Shown here piece by piece: positions 26,968 through 35,893 of a DNA stretch of 64,000 nt (the stretch's first letter is position 1; each line of letters opens with the position of its first letter). The translations under genes and the position numbers were made by a program. This DNA comes from Acinetobacter brisouisimilis (lineage in GTDB: Bacteria > Pseudomonadota > Gammaproteobacteria > Pseudomonadales > Moraxellaceae): positions 56,841 to 120,840 of the forward strand of contig NZ_KB851219.1 of the NCBI RefSeq assembly GCF_000368265.1, in the 5' to 3' direction. Below the pieces are notes generated by a model. That model ran no database searches. It had not been told where the DNA came from and worked only from the letters and a program-made list of their open reading frames with translations.

Positions 26968-28008
26968 TTATTTATTTTGATCGGCAGCGATCAAGATATT
27001 TTGCCATTGCTTGATTTTGACCTGTTTGCGAATTGCAGCCAAACTTTCATAAACAGCAGATTCAACCAATTGCTCAAGCTGTGCATTATTGAGATCTACC
27101 TCACTAATTTTGTCTGCAATCTGCTGATATGGGGTATTGGATGTAGGACTTTGAGGCTGTGCCCAAGGTTCAATGAGCCCTTGGGTAATATTTTCACCTA
27201 GGCGTTTTCCGATACTTTGAATCTGTTCTTCTAAACGACTGCCAATAATCGGGAATAAGCGTAATAACTGGTGTAGTTCAGGTGTTTCAATCACAGCTTT
27301 TTCAACAACTTGACCAACATGCTGTGCTAAATCTTGTTGTTGACGTTGAAGTTCTGTTGCAATATTTTCCCTTAACAGATCAGCCACCATTTGTGCAAAC
27401 ATTTCGCGGTGGCGGTCAACCAGCTCATGAATAATTTTCTTATGCGTGGAACTGGTGTCAAGTTCATAGCGAATACCGTCAATGACCGTAATCACAACCC
27501 GATCCGATAATTCTTCCATAACCACTTGATAATAAAATTTTGCAGTTTTACGCCATCCCTCAGGAATAACTTCATAACCCAATTCATGCAAACGATAGGC
27601 AATAATCCCTACGCGAAACAAACGCAAAAAACGTAACAGGGGAATAATCGCAAGAACTTCATACCAGTGAATAAATGGAAAGAAAAACCAGCGTTGATGA
27701 TGGCGTTGTGTAATTGCCAGAAACCAGCGTATTGTGAATTCAAATACAAGAAAGCAAATAAACCAGCCTTCTGTTTTATTTACCCAAGGATGTAATGCAC
27801 TTTTATAAAAATTCAGTAGATGAGTAATATGCAAATGTTCAGTGAACCAATTCGAAAAGTTACTCATCAGGATGGCATTTGTGCCAAGGCAAAATAAATT
27901 AAAGACGATAATAAACATCATGAAAATGTCATAACCCAAATAGATTTTCCACTGTAAGGAGTTATGGTCAATCGCTTGGAAGCTCGGAACTTTTCTTGAA
28001 TTTTGCAT
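26968..28008 (-). CDS. Membrane protein resembling an isolated voltage-sensor domain with a cytoplasmic helical tail
   Basis: The 346-residue protein has four hydrophobic segments in the first 140 residues and a long charged helical region after that. The layout matches S1-S4 of voltage sensors: Asp27 at S1, Glu90 and Arg94 in S2 (FLVFEFTIRWF), HWYEVLAIIP as S3, and an S4 with Arg126, Arg129, Arg132 and Arg139 (RFLRLFRVGIIAYR). No pore helices or selectivity filter follow. Residues 180-280 look coiled or helical. It lies 16 bases downstream of an acyltransferase gene on the same strand. The function is unknown; the voltage-sensor reading is inference. Confidence 0.7.
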   Translation of the reverse strand: MQNSRKVPSFQAIDHNSLQWKIYLGYDIFMMFIIVFNLFCLGTNAILMSNFSNWFTEHLHITHLLNFYKSALHPWVNKTEGWFICFLVFEFTIRWFLAITQRHHQRWFFFPFIHWYEVLAIIPLLRFLRLFRVGIIAYRLHELGYEVIPEGWRKTAKFYYQVVMEELSDRVVITVIDGIRYELDTSSTHKKIIHELVDRHREMFAQMVADLLRENIATELQRQQQDLAQHVGQVVEKAVIETPELHQLLRLFPIIGSRLEEQIQSIGKRLGENITQGLIEPWAQPQSPTSNTPYQQIADKISEVDLNNAQLEQLVESAVYESLAAIRKQVKIKQWQNILIAADQNK

Positions 28009-28024
28009 GATGCCTTGTCTTTAT

Positions 28025-28942
28025 TTAAACGGAATACTTGGCTTTAATGTCGCTAATTAACTGATCTTTTTCTTTCCAGATTTGTGCTAGCCACTGGTGG
28101 AATTTGGCGCGATATTCGCGATCATCTTCATAGCTGCCCGCTAAAACCCATGCTGGAATGTCAATTTTACGTAAATGTATGGCAATACGAGGTACTTCAC
28201 CAAGCCAGAACTCACTATAATCTGGAATACCATCAGGATAGACAATGGTCATATCCACCAAGGCATCAACCTGATTTCCCAAAATATTTAGCGCTAATGC
28301 CAGACCACCAGCTTTAGGTTTAAGTAAATGTTGATAAGGTGATTTCTGCTGAGCATGTTTTTCAGGCGTAAAACGTGTACCTTCGACATAATTGAGCAAT
28401 GTGAATGGTTGACTGAGCAGTTGTTCACAAGATTTGCGCGCTTCTAAAATGTCACGATGTTTTAGCTCTGGGTTTTTAGCAATCTCGGATTTGCTATGAC
28501 GCTTCATCATTGGAAAACCCAAAATTTTAAATGCCTGCCCCACAAAAGGAATAAAAATCAGTTCCCATTTGGTAAAAAAACGCGTCAATGGCATACGGGT
28601 TAAACCGAAATACTGATTAACTGTGGTATCGACCCAGCTTTGATGGTTACAGAGCATGAGATAACGCCCTTGCAAGTTCAGGTCGAGATCCTCATCGATA
28701 TGAATATCCCATTGGGTATTTGGCAAAACATGATCAATCAGCCAATTGTTTACACTTAACCAGCTATTGGTAATCTGAATATTGGTCTCATCCACCTTGC
28801 GTGATTGTTTAAACAGTTTGGTGAGTCCCAAGGCTAAAACAGGAGGGCCATGTAAAAATGTGCTCCCTGTAATGACAGAACCAACAGTCATGCCGCGTGT
28901 AATTTTTTTGAATAAACTTTGTTTGGCTCGATGAGATGTCAT
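28025..28942 (-). CDS. PlsC-like acyltransferase (YihG type)
   Basis: A 305-residue glycerolipid acyltransferase family member. The catalytic HxxxxD is in LMLCNHQSWVDT and the phosphate-binding motif in LLNYVEGTRFTPEK. An N-terminal hydrophobic segment probably anchors it to the inner membrane. The family acylates lysophosphatidic acid or related lipids. It is the first gene of a likely two-gene operon with the voltage-sensor-like membrane protein. Confidence 0.87.
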   Translation of the reverse strand: MTSHRAKQSLFKKITRGMTVGSVITGSTFLHGPPVLALGLTKLFKQSRKVDETNIQITNSWLSVNNWLIDHVLPNTQWDIHIDEDLDLNLQGRYLMLCNHQSWVDTTVNQYFGLTRMPLTRFFTKWELIFIPFVGQAFKILGFPMMKRHSKSEIAKNPELKHRDILEARKSCEQLLSQPFTLLNYVEGTRFTPEKHAQQKSPYQHLLKPKAGGLALALNILGNQVDALVDMTIVYPDGIPDYSEFWLGEVPRIAIHLRKIDIPAWVLAGSYEDDREYRAKFHQWLAQIWKEKDQLISDIKAKYSV

Positions 28943-29049
28943 AAAAATTCCTAGCCTAAATCTCGCATAGTAAAGATAACGATCGACCTAGAGAGAGTCA
29001 AAATAAATCTTTCAAATTGTATCTACTCTGTAGAAAATAAGGAGAGCTT

Positions 29050-29108
29050 ATGCTTAAACTGGTATGAATACTGTTGTTTTGTTAAAAAACCCTCGTTTTT
29101 TAACAAAA
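29050..29108 (+). promoter_or_regulatory. Five-codon reading frame and perfect hairpin in the leader of the OmpA-like gene
   Basis: ATG CTT AAA CTG GTA TGA at 29050-29067 sits five bases after AAGGAG. It is followed by a perfect 14-bp inverted repeat with loop CCTC (29077-29090 with 29095-29108). This resembles a leader peptide with a regulatory hairpin, but no alternative pairing or T run was found, so the reading is tentative. Confidence 0.35.
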
Positions 29109-29180
29109 AATCAGTATTTTACGAAAGTATATTCTTTCATAATTTTTTACATGTAAATAAACACAACAAGGAGGCATGCG

Positions 29181-29858
29181 ATGCGTGCATTGGTTATTTC
29201 TACAGTCATCGGGGCTTTGGCATTGTCAGGTTGTCAAAGTATGAACACTGGTACGAATTCTGGTGCTACAGGTAGTAGTGGTGGCTTCCGTGATTATCAA
29301 AAAACTGCGATTGGTGCAGGTTTAGGGGCACTTGCAGGTTATGGCTTATCACGAGCTGGTGCGAATTCAAGTGCACAAAATAACCGTGCTGCTGCGATTG
29401 GTGCCATTCTTGGTGCTGCAGGTGGTTTGTATCTTGATAAAAAAGAGCAAAAACTTCGCCAGCAAATGGCAGGTACAGGGGTTGAAGTGAACCGTAATCC
29501 AGACGGTTCGGTTGGTTTGGTGATGCCAGGTAACATCACTTTTGATACCAATTCTTATAATATCAAACCAAACTTCTATTCAACTCTAAATAAAGTTTCA
29601 CAAACTTTGACTGAAGATAACAAGAGTGCGATTTTAGTCACAGGTTATACTGACAACACAGGCAATGATTCAATTAATATTCCGTTGTCTAATAACCGCG
29701 CGAATGCTGTCGCTCAATATTTGATTAGCCAAGGTGTTCCATCAAGCCGTGTGAATTCAGAAGGGCATGGTGCATCTAACCCGATTGCATCAAATAGTAC
29801 AGCGAGTGGTCGTGAACAAAACCGCCGTGTTGAAATCAGTATTTATGAAGCAAAATAA
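29181..29858 (+). CDS. OmpA-family lipoprotein with glycine-zipper segment
   Basis: The 225-residue product has a lipobox (LALSGC, Cys18), a glycine-rich segment with two zipper-like stretches (about residues 45-90) and a C-terminal OmpA peptidoglycan-binding domain. That domain shows TGYTDNTGNDSINIPLSNNRA and GHGASNP...GREQNRRVEI. It probably links the outer membrane to the cell wall. A strong AAGGAGG precedes the ATG and a terminator follows, so it is a single-gene unit. Confidence 0.9.
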   Translation: MRALVISTVIGALALSGCQSMNTGTNSGATGSSGGFRDYQKTAIGAGLGALAGYGLSRAGANSSAQNNRAAAIGAILGAAGGLYLDKKEQKLRQQMAGTGVEVNRNPDGSVGLVMPGNITFDTNSYNIKPNFYSTLNKVSQTLTEDNKSAILVTGYTDNTGNDSINIPLSNNRANAVAQYLISQGVPSSRVNSEGHGASNPIASNSTASGREQNRRVEISIYEAK

Positions 29859-29879
29859 CTCAATATTTTGCACGTAGTT

Positions 29880-29908
29880 TAAAAAACCACCTTAGGGTGG
29901 TTTTTTTA
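29880..29908. terminator. Terminator after the OmpA-like gene
   Basis: AAACCACC / GGTGGTTT forms a short stem flanked by A and T runs. It can also serve the converging gene at 29918. Confidence 0.9.
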
Positions 29909-29917
29909 TTCGGTGAT

Positions 29918-30271
29918 TTATTCATATAGTGTTGTATCAGGAATAATTAACGGTTTGCCTTGTAGCAGTTCGGAAATTGCCTGAGCATTCAGATCAAGAG
30001 TCAAGTTTAATTGTTCATGATCAATCTGATAAAACTCAATAAGTCTTTGATCGCCAGATAATGTTTCAACTTTATATTCATCGGCGATATTGAGTATGCC
30101 TTCCAAATTGATACTTGTTGCAGCAAGATCATTCTGAAACAAGTGCTGCAATTGATCAAAAGGGATTTTGAGCTGGGTGTTTGGATGAACAGGTAGGTGA
30201 TTTTCAATAAAGTGCACCAGTAATTGCGCAAACATGAAATAATTTGGTTTATGTGAGATGTCTAAGCTCAT
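29918..30271 (-). CDS. Hypothetical protein, 117 residues
   Basis: The product is soluble, acidic and without cysteines, with alternating helical and beta-like stretches (LLVHFIENHLPVHPNTQLKIPFDQL, then GDQRLIEFYQIDHEQLNLTLDLNAQAISELL). I do not recognise the family. The length, codon use and downstream terminator fit a real gene. It is divergent from the nuo operon across a 661-base gap. Confidence 0.65.
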   Translation of the reverse strand: MSLDISHKPNYFMFAQLLVHFIENHLPVHPNTQLKIPFDQLQHLFQNDLAATSINLEGILNIADEYKVETLSGDQRLIEFYQIDHEQLNLTLDLNAQAISELLQGKPLIIPDTTLYE

Positions 30272-30932
30272 TGTTGAATCCTTATATTTGATTTAATTGA
30301 TATTTCTATGTGTTTTTTTATTTATATAGCATAGTTTTCCAAATTTGTGTTGTAACCGTAAGCGTTCTCATACAATTTTTGTAGAAGATGTCTAGGGTCT
30401 ATTTTTAGAATGTTGCGTCATGATAAATTTTTTATAAATGTTGCATGGTGCGTTAATATGAGAAATCATGTTGAATGATGATTTTTCTCAAATGGAGTGC
30501 ATACATAAAAAACATTTAAAGAATTTGTTGTAAGGTTGTAATAAATTAAAGTGTAGATCATGACTTTATAATAGAGAATTATTCTTGTTTTCTATAAAAT
30601 TTAGTAAAAATTTTGGAGTATTTTGCTAGAGAAAAAAGCCAATTTTTTGTAAAAAATGGCATGAAAAATACAATAATTGAAAAAAAAGTGACTTTTTAAA
30701 AAGATAATAGTATTAATCGATAAGTATGGATTACCACACTTTTAGTCGTCTTTTTGCGTAAAAACCACACAGAGTATTATGCCAAAGGCTAGAGATAACA
30801 AGAGAGATTAGCCTAGCAACGTAAATCATAAATCAGGTACAATTGAAGTGTTTAATTTTGTGTTTGGTGTATTTTTAGGCCAATACATACATCCTTTTTG
30901 TTAAAATTAGGCCTGCCAGGAGTTATCCCCGC
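30272..30932. other. AT-rich gap upstream of the nuo operon
   Basis: I see no credible protein gene here. The gap holds inverted repeats at 30460-30489 (GAGAAATCAT with ATGATTTTTCTC) and 30638-30660 (GCCAATTTTTT with AAAAAATGGC), and a TATAAT at 30567-30572. A TTGCGT/TATTAT pair lies at about 30754-30780, with a 15-base spacer. It probably carries the nuo promoter and a long leader. An unannotated small RNA is possible but not shown. Confidence 0.5.
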
Positions 30933-31469
30933 ATGAGTGCCATTACTCCATACGATTGGGCAACGATTGCCTTCGTGATCGGCGTTACATTCCTTTGCGT
31001 CTTTATGCTTACAGTTCCGTTACTCCTAGGAGGTAAGTCATGGGGTCGTTCAAAACAAGAGCAGTTTGAGTCAGGTATTGTTGGTGCTGGTGGTGCCCGC
31101 ATTCGCCTGTCTGCAAAATTTTATCTTGTCGCTATCTTCTTTGTCATTTTTGATATCGAAGCACTTTATCTTTATGCATGGTCTGGTGCTGTGCGTGAAG
31201 TAGGCTGGTTGGGTTTTTCAACTGCAACCGTCTTTATTATCGATTTGTTGATTGGTCTTGTTTATGCGCTTTCTGTAGGTGCGTTGAACTGGTCACCATT
31301 TGACCGTCGTAAAGCGGCAGGCATATTACCAAAAATTGGCTCTCCAAATATGGATATCGCAGAGATCACGCGTTTTAATTCAATTGATGAGTTGGTTAAA
31401 GACCCTACGGGTCATGTTCCGGCTCAATCTCGAGTCAAAAAGACCACAGCAACTTCTGACAAGGAGTAA
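30933..31469 (+). CDS. nuoA: NADH-quinone oxidoreductase subunit A
   Basis: A 178-residue membrane subunit of respiratory complex I. It has three helices and the conserved loop [15 protein letters not shown], then [23 protein letters not shown], where the acidic residues help couple proton pumping. The C-terminal tail after residue 130 is longer than in E. coli. It is the first gene of the nuo operon, six bases before nuoB. Confidence 0.95.
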   Translation: MSAITPYDWATIAFVIGVTFLCVFMLTVPLLLGGKSWGRSKQEQFESGIVGAGGARIRLSAKFYLVAIFFVIFDIEALYLYAWSGAVREVGWLGFSTATVFIIDLLIGLVYALSVGALNWSPFDRRKAAGILPKIGSPNMDIAEITRFNSIDELVKDPTGHVPAQSRVKKTTATSDKE

Positions 31470-31475
31470 TACGGG

Positions 31476-32153
31476 ATGAAATATACCTTAACCCGTGCCA
31501 ATCCACAGGCTGACCAGTATCCCCTTCAAGAGCGTCAAATTGTCACAGATCCTCTTCAGGAAGAAGTCAATAAAAACGTATTTATGACTCGTTTGGAAGA
31601 CGTGATGCACAATGTGGTCAACTGGGGGCGTAAAAACTCTGTTTGGCCATTTAACTTTGGTACATCTTGCTGCTACGTCGAGTATGCGACTACCTTAACA
31701 GGTGTGCATGACTTGTCACGTTTCGGTGCCGAAGTTATTCGTGCTTCACCACGTCAGGCTGACTTGATGATTGTGGCTGGGACTTGCTTTGTAAAAATGG
31801 CGCCTGTTATTCAACGTTTGTATGAACAAATGCTTGAACCTAAATGGGTGATTTCTATGGGTGCCTGTGCCAACTCTGGCGGTATGTACGATATTTATTC
31901 GGTTGTACAAGGTGTCGATAAAATCATTCCTGTAGATGTTTATATTCCAGGTTGCCCACCACGTCCAGAGGCATTAATCCAAGCATTAATGCTCTTGCAA
32001 GACCAAATTCAGCTAGAGCGCCGTCCATTATCTGCGGTGATTGGTGATGATCTTAAGCCTGTGTATAAGCCAAAGATGATGCCAGAACGTGACCGTAAAA
32101 ATGCAGAACGTATTGCAGTGAAAAACTTACGCTCTATGGATGAGATTAAATAA
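31476..32153 (+). CDS. nuoB: NADH-quinone oxidoreductase subunit B
   Basis: The 225-residue subunit carries iron-sulfur cluster N2, the last electron carrier before quinone. The four ligand cysteines are visible in [19 protein letters not shown] and [10 protein letters not shown]. It forms the quinone site with NuoD. Confidence 0.97.
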   Translation: MKYTLTRANPQADQYPLQERQIVTDPLQEEVNKNVFMTRLEDVMHNVVNWGRKNSVWPFNFGTSCCYVEYATTLTGVHDLSRFGAEVIRASPRQADLMIVAGTCFVKMAPVIQRLYEQMLEPKWVISMGACANSGGMYDIYSVVQGVDKIIPVDVYIPGCPPRPEALIQALMLLQDQIQLERRPLSAVIGDDLKPVYKPKMMPERDRKNAERIAVKNLRSMDEIK

Positions 32154-32240
32154 TTTTAACGATGGACTGTTCATCACCCACTTATGGGTGATTTGTCGTT
32201 AGGGTTAAAAAGAATTTGTATTAAAAAGGAAGCCAAGCCA

Positions 32241-34031
32241 ATGGCTGAAACTGAAATTGCTATGCCAGAAGAATCGACTCAAATTGATTCGCGCCCAGCA
32301 TTTGCAATTGTAGAAGAGCTGAAAACCAAATTCGGTGAAAACTTCTACGTGCAACCGACTTGTGAAGATTTTCCAACGGTCTGGGTTGAGCGTGCACGTG
32401 TGCAAGAAGTCTTAATGTTCTTGCGTACCGTGTCACGCCCATACGTGATGCTTTTTGACCTGTCTGCTGTTGATGAACGTTTGCGTCAACATCGTGAAGG
32501 GTTGCCAGCATCAGATTTCACAGTGTTCTATCATTTGCTATCGCTAGAGCGTAATGCCGATATTCGTGTAAAAGTCGCTTTAAACGAGAGTGATCTGAAT
32601 ATTCCAACCGCAACCAACATTTGGCCAAATGCTAACTGGTACGAACGTGAAGTTTATGACATGTTCGGTGTCAAGTTTGACGGTCATCCAATGTTGCGTC
32701 GTATCTTGTTGCCAACCTATTGGGAAGGGCATCCGCTACGTAAAGAATATTCTGCACGTGCAACGGAATATACGCCTTATATGCAAAACAAGGCGAAACA
32801 AGATTTCGAACAAGAACACTTACGTTTTGTTCCCGAAGATTGGGGACTGAAACGTGGTAACAAGGACGAGGACTTCATGTTCTTGAACTTGGGTCCTAAC
32901 CATCCATCTGCGCATGGTGCATTCCGTGTGATCTTGCAGCTCGATGGTGAAGAAGTTAAAGACTGTGTTCCTGATATCGGTTATCACCACCGTGGTGTGG
33001 AAAAGATGGCTGAACGTCAAACATGGCACTCATTTATTCCTTACACTGACCGTGTAGACTACTTGGGTGGTTGTGCGCAAAACATGCCTTATGTCATGGG
33101 TGTGGAGCAGCTTGCAGGCATTAAAGTGCCTGATCGTGCACAGTGTATCCGTGTAATGATGTCGGAATTATTCCGTATCAATAACCACTTGCTTTACATC
33201 GGTACAGCAATTCAGGATACGGGTGGTATGACACCAGTATTCTATATGTTTGCTGACCGTCAAAAAATTTATGATGCGATTGAAGCCATCACTGGTTTCC
33301 GTATGCACCCAGCTTGGTTCCGTATCGGCGGTACTGCACACGACCTTCCAAACAACTGGCAACATCTGATTCGTGAAATTCTGGACTGGATGCCTAAGCG
33401 TTTGGATGAATACCATAAAGCAGCGTTAAAGAACTCTGTGTTTATTGGTCGTACCCGTAATGTTGCTCAGTACGATGCGAAATCTGCATTGGCTTGGGGT
33501 GTGACAGGTACAGGTCTACGTGCGACAGGGATTGACTTTGACGTTCGTAAATACCGCCCATATAGCGGTTATGAAAATTACGACTTTGAAGTGCCTGTTG
33601 AATACGAAGGCGATGCTTATGCACGTGTGATGGTTCACTTCCATGAAATTCGTGAATCATTGAAAATCGTGAAGCAATGTTTAGACAACATGCCATCTGG
33701 TCCATACAAAGCGGATCATCCACTGGCTGTTCCACCACCGAAAGACAAGACATTACAAGACATTGAAACCTTGATTACGCACTTCTTGAGCGTTTCTTGG
33801 GGTCCTGTCATGCCAGCTGGTGAGGCATCTGTAATGGCAGAAGTGGTGAAAGGTGCAAGTAACTATTACTTGACCTCTGACAAGGCAACCATGAGTTATC
33901 GTACGCGTATTCGTACACCAACATTTACTCACCTACAGCAAATTCCTTCGGTGATTAATGGCAGTTTGGTGTCTGACTTGATCATTTACTTGGCAACCAT
34001 TGACGTGGTTATGGCCGATGTGGATCGCTAA
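32241..34031 (+). CDS. nuoCD: NADH-quinone oxidoreductase fused subunit CD
   Basis: The 596-residue product joins NuoC (about residues 1-185, ending near [15 protein letters not shown]) to NuoD (from about 205, [24 protein letters not shown]). The same fusion occurs in E. coli and other gammaproteobacteria. NuoD provides the quinone-binding residues. The start at 32241 follows AAAAGGAAG; the frame extends 19 codons upstream without support. Confidence 0.96.
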   Translation: MAETEIAMPEESTQIDSRPAFAIVEELKTKFGENFYVQPTCEDFPTVWVERARVQEVLMFLRTVSRPYVMLFDLSAVDERLRQHREGLPASDFTVFYHLLSLERNADIRVKVALNESDLNIPTATNIWPNANWYEREVYDMFGVKFDGHPMLRRILLPTYWEGHPLRKEYSARATEYTPYMQNKAKQDFEQEHLRFVPEDWGLKRGNKDEDFMFLNLGPNHPSAHGAFRVILQLDGEEVKDCVPDIGYHHRGVEKMAERQTWHSFIPYTDRVDYLGGCAQNMPYVMGVEQLAGIKVPDRAQCIRVMMSELFRINNHLLYIGTAIQDTGGMTPVFYMFADRQKIYDAIEAITGFRMHPAWFRIGGTAHDLPNNWQHLIREILDWMPKRLDEYHKAALKNSVFIGRTRNVAQYDAKSALAWGVTGTGLRATGIDFDVRKYRPYSGYENYDFEVPVEYEGDAYARVMVHFHEIRESLKIVKQCLDNMPSGPYKADHPLAVPPPKDKTLQDIETLITHFLSVSWGPVMPAGEASVMAEVVKGASNYYLTSDKATMSYRTRIRTPTFTHLQQIPSVINGSLVSDLIIYLATIDVVMADVDR

Positions 34032-34044
34032 GGGGTAACGCATT

Positions 34045-34554
34045 ATGATGATTTTGACTGATAAAAAGCCACGTGTAAATGTTGAAGGGATTTTGACTGC
34101 GGACGAAATTCATGAGATTGAACATCACATTGATCATTATCCATACCCACGTGCAGCATCACTTGATGCTTTGAAGTGTGTACAACGCCGTAATGGCTGG
34201 GTAGATGATGCACAATTAAATGCGATTGCGCAGCTCCTCACGATCAGTGTTGCCGATTTAGAAGGTGTAGCAACATTCTATAACCGTATCTATCGCCAAC
34301 CTGTAGGTCGCCACGTCATTTTACTCTGTGATTCAATCGCGTGTTTCTTGATGGGCGCTGAAACCTTGGCTGAAGCATTTCAGCGTGAATTAGGTATTCA
34401 GTTTGGACAAACAACGGCAGATAACCGTTTCACTTTATTGCCGATTTGCTGTTTGGGCAACTGCGATAAAGGTCCAACCTTGATGATTGATGAAGATACT
34501 CATGGATTGGTTGAAGTGACTTCAATCAAACAGTTATTGGAGAAGTATGTATGA
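34045..34554 (+). CDS. nuoE: NADH-quinone oxidoreductase subunit E
   Basis: The 169-residue thioredoxin-fold subunit holds a 2Fe-2S cluster (N1a). Ligands are in [10 protein letters not shown] and [10 protein letters not shown]. It is part of the NADH-oxidising module with NuoF and NuoG. Its last four bases overlap the nuoF start. Confidence 0.95.
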   Translation: MMILTDKKPRVNVEGILTADEIHEIEHHIDHYPYPRAASLDALKCVQRRNGWVDDAQLNAIAQLLTISVADLEGVATFYNRIYRQPVGRHVILLCDSIACFLMGAETLAEAFQRELGIQFGQTTADNRFTLLPICCLGNCDKGPTLMIDEDTHGLVEVTSIKQLLEKYV

Positions 34555-35882
34555 ATACTGAACCAAAACCAATTTATGGCGACGGTAACCCAGAAACGCA
34601 TCCACTGACTTGGCGCTTAAGCAAACAAGAACATGTGCGTAATGCGGATGATTACGAAGCGCTAGAAGGTTATGCGGGCTTTAAAAAAGCGATTACCATG
34701 CCACCGAAAGATGTGCTGGAAGTCATTAAAGCTGCAACCGTAAAAGGGCGTGGTGGTGCAGGTTTCCCAGCAGGGATTAAATGGTCATTGATGGCACCAA
34801 ATGATGGTGGTCCTCGTTACCTAATCTGTAATGCCGATGAGATGGAACCAGGTACGTTTAAAGACCGTCTGTTGATGGAAAGACTTCCTCATCAGTTGAT
34901 CGAAGGTATGCTGATTGCAGCATATACCTTAGAAGCGACCCAAGGTTATATCTTTATTCGTGGTGAATACATCGAAGCTGCGCAGTACCTGAACGAAGCC
35001 TTAGAACAAGTTCGTGCTAAAGGTTATTTGGGTGACAACATTCTAGATACAGGTTGGAATTTCGAGCTGTATGTGCACACTGGTGCAGGACGTTATATCT
35101 GTGGTGAAGAAACTGCATTGATTAACTCTTTAGAAGGTCGCCGTGCTAACCCACGTACCAAACCACCATTCCCACAAGTTGCAGGGGCTTGGGGTCGTCC
35201 AACGATTGTCAACAACGTTGAGACCTACAATAACTTGCCAGCAATTCTGCTACGTGGTCCAGAATGGTATATCGGTTTGTCAGCAGGAAAATCGAAAGAT
35301 CCTGGTACGAAAATCTACGGTGCATCGGGTAAAGTCAAGTTCCCTGGTCTTTGGGAGTTGCCATTTGGCACAACCGCACGAGAAGTGATCGAAGATCATG
35401 CTGGTGGTATGCGTGATGGTCTTAAACTCAAGGCATGGTTGCCAGGCGGCGCGTCTACAGACTTCTTGGCTGCTGAACACATTGATCTTCCAATGGATGC
35501 TGAAAGCATCATGAAAGCAGGTTCACGTTTAGGAACTTGTTTGCTCATGGTGGTAGATGAAACGCAGTGTATGGTTTCAGCAACACGTAACCTAGAAGAG
35601 TTCTTTGCACGTGAATCATGTGGCTGGTGTACACCTTGCCGTGATGGCTTGCCTTGGGCAGTGAAAGCGCTTAAAGCACTTGAAAACGGTGAAGGGAAGA
35701 TGGAAGACATTCAACATCTTCAGGAACTGACCCGTAAGTTGTGGATTGGCAAAACTTTCTGTGCTCACGCACCTGGTGCGATGGAGCCATTAATGGGCGC
35801 ACTCAAACATTTCCGTAGCGAGTTTGAAGCAAAAGTGACAGATCGTCCTGTAGCTCAAACTAGCAACGTAGCACAAGCTTAA
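34551..35882 (+). CDS. nuoF: NADH-quinone oxidoreductase subunit F
   Basis: The 443-residue subunit binds NADH and FMN ([25 protein letters not shown] loop) and a 4Fe-4S cluster ([11 protein letters not shown] and TFCAHAPGA). The ATG lies in an ATGA overlap with nuoE, so translation is coupled. Confidence 0.97.
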   Translation: MNTEPKPIYGDGNPETHPLTWRLSKQEHVRNADDYEALEGYAGFKKAITMPPKDVLEVIKAATVKGRGGAGFPAGIKWSLMAPNDGGPRYLICNADEMEPGTFKDRLLMERLPHQLIEGMLIAAYTLEATQGYIFIRGEYIEAAQYLNEALEQVRAKGYLGDNILDTGWNFELYVHTGAGRYICGEETALINSLEGRRANPRTKPPFPQVAGAWGRPTIVNNVETYNNLPAILLRGPEWYIGLSAGKSKDPGTKIYGASGKVKFPGLWELPFGTTAREVIEDHAGGMRDGLKLKAWLPGGASTDFLAAEHIDLPMDAESIMKAGSRLGTCLLMVVDETQCMVSATRNLEEFFARESCGWCTPCRDGLPWAVKALKALENGEGKMEDIQHLQELTRKLWIGKTFCAHAPGAMEPLMGALKHFRSEFEAKVTDRPVAQTSNVAQA

Positions 35883-35893
35883 GGAACTCGACT

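Noticed and set aside
30460..30660. A CRISPR array or tandem repeat in the nuo upstream gap
   Set aside because: The similar-looking AT-rich runs are inverted pairs and simple A/T tracts, not regularly spaced direct repeats.
32241..34031. nuoC-nuoD fusion as an assembly or frameshift artefact
   Set aside because: The same fusion is normal in gammaproteobacteria, and both halves are intact with family-normal total length.
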